This document shows, in pieces, positions 5,925 through 8,023 of a stretch of 8,023 nucleotides of DNA. The notes beneath the pieces were generated by a model that was given only the letters and a program-made list of their open reading frames with translations, made no database searches and was not told where the DNA came from. The stretch spans positions 1-8,023 of the forward strand of contig JAFOYK010000034.1 of the NCBI GenBank assembly GCA_017424665.1. Reading direction: 5' to 3'. Position numbers and translations under genes: made by a program. Within the stretch, counting starts at the first letter, position 1, and every line of letters starts with the position of its first letter. Source of the stretch: Oscillospiraceae bacterium. GTDB taxonomy: Bacteria; Bacillota; Clostridia; Oscillospirales; Ruminococcaceae.

Positions 5925-5954
5925 AAGAGCCGCCGTTCCCGGCGGCTCTTTTTT
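5925..5954. terminator. Hairpin terminator or attenuator between valS and folC
   Basis: AAGAGCCGCCG (5925-5935), loop TTCC (5936-5939) and CGGCGGCTCTT (5940-5950) form a perfect 11-bp GC-rich stem, 6 nt beyond the valS stop. The long T-run (5949-5954) follows the stem only on the + strand. On the - strand, the direction of valS transcription, the stem is followed by TTATAACTTT, a broken U-tract. Termination after valS is therefore probable but likely partial, which would let some transcripts run into folC. Confidence 0.75.
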
Positions 5955-5956
5955 GA

Positions 5957-8023
5957 TTATTTCATTGCTGCAATGGATTCTTCGAGTTTTGCAAGTCTTT
6001 CCTTAAGTTTTGCAAGTCTGTCGCGTTCTGCGGCAACAACGTTTTCCGGAGCTTTGTTTACAAAACCGGGGTTGTTGAGTCTTGCTTCAAGGCCGGTTGC
6101 CTGTTTTTCGCACTGTTCTTTTTCTTTGTTAAGACGCTCAAGCTCTTTTGCCATGTCGATAAGTTCTGCCATGGGGATATAGATCTTTGCCGCGTCGGTG
6201 ATAACCTGAACAGCGCCCGCTTTGTCGAACTGGGCGTTGATGTCAACTTCGGAAGCGGAAGCAAGTTTGATAAGGAAGGGTGCTCCCTGTTCAAAAACTT
6301 CAGCGGAATCGGTTTCGATGAAGAGTTTTGCCTTCTTGGAAGGAGGAACGTTCATCTCTGCTCTGCGGTTACGGATAGCTTTGATAGCGTCCATAACTTT
6401 GGTGAAGTCTGCGGCTTCTTCGGTGAAGCAATATTCTTCGGTATATTCAGGCCATTTTGCGACCATGATGGAATCGCCTTCGTGAGGAAGTGCCTGCCAG
6501 ATCTCTTCAGTGATGAAAGGCATGAAGGGATGGAGAAGTTTAAGAACGCCGGTGAGAACGTAAACAAGAACTCTTCTTGCTGAATCTGCGGATTCGCCCT
6601 GAAGTCTTGCTTTTGCAAGTTCGATATACCAGCTGCAGTAAGTATCCCAGATGAAGTCAACGATCTTCTGTTCAGCTACGCCGATATCATAATTTTCGAT
6701 GTTTTCGGTTGCTGCTTTAACAAGGTCGTTATACTGGGAAAGAAGCCATTTATCTTCAAGAGCAAGTTCTTCGGGAAGTTCGGTTTCGTTGAAATCTTCC
6801 GGAAGGTTCATAAGAACGAATCTTGCCGCGTTCCAGAGTTTGTTTGCGAAGTTACGGCAGGAAGTTACTTTTTCGTCGGTGAAACGGGTATCGTTACCTG
6901 CTGAAATACCGGTTACGAGGGCAAGACGAAGAGCGTCTGCGCCGTAAGTGTCGATGATTTCAAGGGGGTCAATGCCGTTTCCGAGAGATTTGGACATCTT
7001 TCTGCCGAGAGCGTCACGAACAAGGCCGTGGATAACAACATCGGTGAAAGGTTTCTTGCCGGTGTAAGCAAGTGCGGAGAAAATCATTCTGGAAACCCAG
7101 AAAGTGATGATATCGTATCCGGTTACGAGAACGTTGGTCGGATAGAAATAGTTATATTCAGGAGTTTCTTCGGGCCAGCCCATGGTGCTGAAAGGCCAGA
7201 GAGCGGAGCTGAACCAGGTATCGAGAGTATCGGGATCCTGGTGGATCTTTTCGCTGTGGCAATGTTCGCAGCATTTCGGTTCACCGTCGATGCAAAGGGT
7301 TGCTTCGCCGCAATCGTCGCAATACCAGACGGGGATTCTGTGACCCCACCAGAGCTGACGGCTGATGCACCAGTCACGGATGTTTTCCATCCAGTGGAAA
7401 TAGTTTTTGTCGAATCTTTCGGGAACGAAACGTACGTCACCGTCTTTTACAGCCTCGATAGCGGGTTTTGCAAGTTCTTTCATGGCAACGAACCACTGGA
7501 GAGAAACTCTGGGTTCAACAGTGGTGTGGCAGCGATAGCAGGTACCTACGTTGTGTTCGTGGTCTTCAACGCGAACAAGGAAGCCGCCTTCATCAAGGTC
7601 TGCTACGATTGCTTTTCTTGCGTCGTAACGGTCCATGCCTGCATATTTGGGATAATCTTCGGTGATCTTTGCGTCATCGGTCATTACGTTGATGACAGGA
7701 AGGTTGTGGCGAAGACCTACTTCAAAGTCGTTAGGGTCGTGTGCAGGGGTGATTTTTACAACACCGGTACCGAATTCCATATCGACGTATTCGTCTGCAA
7801 CAACAGGAATTTCGCGGCCAACGAGAGGAAGGGTTACGGTTTTGCCGATATAGGAAGTGTATCTTTCATCTTTGGGGTTAACTGCAACAGCGGTATCGCC
7901 GAGAAGGGTTTCGGGACGGGTGGTTGCAAGTTCAAGCCAGCCGCTGCCATCGGTAAGCGGATAGCGAAGGTGCCAGAAATGGCCTGCCTGGTCTTCATAT
8001 TCAACTTCAGCGTCGGAAATGGA
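5957..8023 (-). CDS. valS: Valyl-tRNA synthetase, N-terminus beyond the window
   Basis: The frame stays open from stop TAA (5959-5957) to the window end, giving 688 residues of a class I synthetase that charges tRNA-Val. An internal methionine at 7780 is not the start: the preceding 81 codons encode family sequence such as ELATTRPETLLGDTAVAVNP (the editing-domain entry). Visible parts in order: the CP1 editing domain (ATTRPET, GTGVVKITPAHDPNDFEVG), a C-x2-C pair (CYRC, near 7540), IRDWCISRQLWWGHRIPVWYC, a four-cysteine cluster (CDDC...CEHC, about 7321-7258) likely to bind zinc, DTLDTWFSSALWPF, the KMSKS motif (7000-6986) for ATP, the anticodon-binding domain, and a C-terminal coiled coil (about 5960-6160) that contacts tRNA. 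Missing are about 190 residues including the HIGH motif (full length about 880). Codon use looks more biased than that of the neighbours, as expected for a highly expressed gene. The upstream control region (often a T-box in Firmicutes) lies outside. Confidence 0.98.
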   Translation of the reverse strand, partial: SISDAEVEYEDQAGHFWHLRYPLTDGSGWLELATTRPETLLGDTAVAVNPKDERYTSYIGKTVTLPLVGREIPVVADEYVDMEFGTGVVKITPAHDPNDFEVGLRHNLPVINVMTDDAKITEDYPKYAGMDRYDARKAIVADLDEGGFLVRVEDHEHNVGTCYRCHTTVEPRVSLQWFVAMKELAKPAIEAVKDGDVRFVPERFDKNYFHWMENIRDWCISRQLWWGHRIPVWYCDDCGEATLCIDGEPKCCEHCHSEKIHQDPDTLDTWFSSALWPFSTMGWPEETPEYNYFYPTNVLVTGYDIITFWVSRMIFSALAYTGKKPFTDVVIHGLVRDALGRKMSKSLGNGIDPLEIIDTYGADALRLALVTGISAGNDTRFTDEKVTSCRNFANKLWNAARFVLMNLPEDFNETELPEELALEDKWLLSQYNDLVKAATENIENYDIGVAEQKIVDFIWDTYCSWYIELAKARLQGESADSARRVLVYVLTGVLKLLHPFMPFITEEIWQALPHEGDSIMVAKWPEYTEEYCFTEEAADFTKVMDAIKAIRNRRAEMNVPPSKKAKLFIETDSAEVFEQGAPFLIKLASASEVDINAQFDKAGAVQVITDAAKIYIPMAELIDMAKELERLNKEKEQCEKQATGLEARLNNPGFVNKAPENVVAAERDRLAKLKERLAKLEESIAAMK

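Noticed and set aside
5121..5926. Two long + strand open frames (about 180 codons each) opposite folC
   Set aside because: folC on the - strand carries all the expected motifs; the antisense frames have composition typical of reversed coding sequence and no recognisable domain.
7778..7780. Methionine codon as the start of the valS-like gene
   Set aside because: The same frame continues upstream to the window edge with clear valyl-tRNA synthetase sequence, so the methionine is internal.

Overview
The window looks like a stretch of chromosome from a Gram-positive anaerobe of the Clostridia, perhaps an uncultured gut Oscillospirales-type organism. The grounds are the strong AGGAG-type ribosome binding sites, tightly packed operons, the valS-folC gene order typical of Firmicutes, a clostridial-style DUF1273/SLOG protein, and a MBL plus DUF3006 gene pair. 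No species is assigned. I see no tRNA, rRNA, CRISPR array, insertion sequence or phage gene; the content is ordinary core and near-core genes plus one poorly characterised small operon.

Left part, + strand (1-1748): a tightly coupled four-gene run. It begins with the last 36 codons of a membrane acyltransferase-like protein (HGSNAT/DUF1624 type), whose stop overlaps the start of a DUF1273/YpsA-like SLOG protein by 4 nt. That gene overlaps a membrane-anchored, ComEC-type metallo-beta-lactamase (MBL) protein by 14 nt, which in turn meets a small DUF3006 protein. The overlaps imply one transcript and translational coupling. The DUF3006 gene is followed by a 92-nt gap holding a perfect 9-bp inverted repeat.

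Centre, + strand (1841-3947): a two-component system, an OmpR/PhoB-type response regulator and a membrane histidine kinase that overlaps it and starts at TTG. A strong bidirectional terminator (3951-3985) closes it.

Right part, - strand (8023 down to 3984): valS (valyl-tRNA synthetase, N-terminus beyond the window), a hairpin, folC (folylpolyglutamate/dihydrofolate synthase), then a soluble MBL-fold hydrolase of unknown substrate translated from a ribosome binding site that overlaps the folC stop. This set converges on the two-component operon at the shared terminator.

How they work together: valS and folC are housekeeping genes. The two-component pair probably responds to an envelope signal and may regulate itself, or the upstream operon, through the inverted repeat; this is inference. 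The most interesting unit is the acyltransferase/SLOG/anchored-MBL/DUF3006 operon, whose joint function is not established. No clearly new defence or mobile system is visible.
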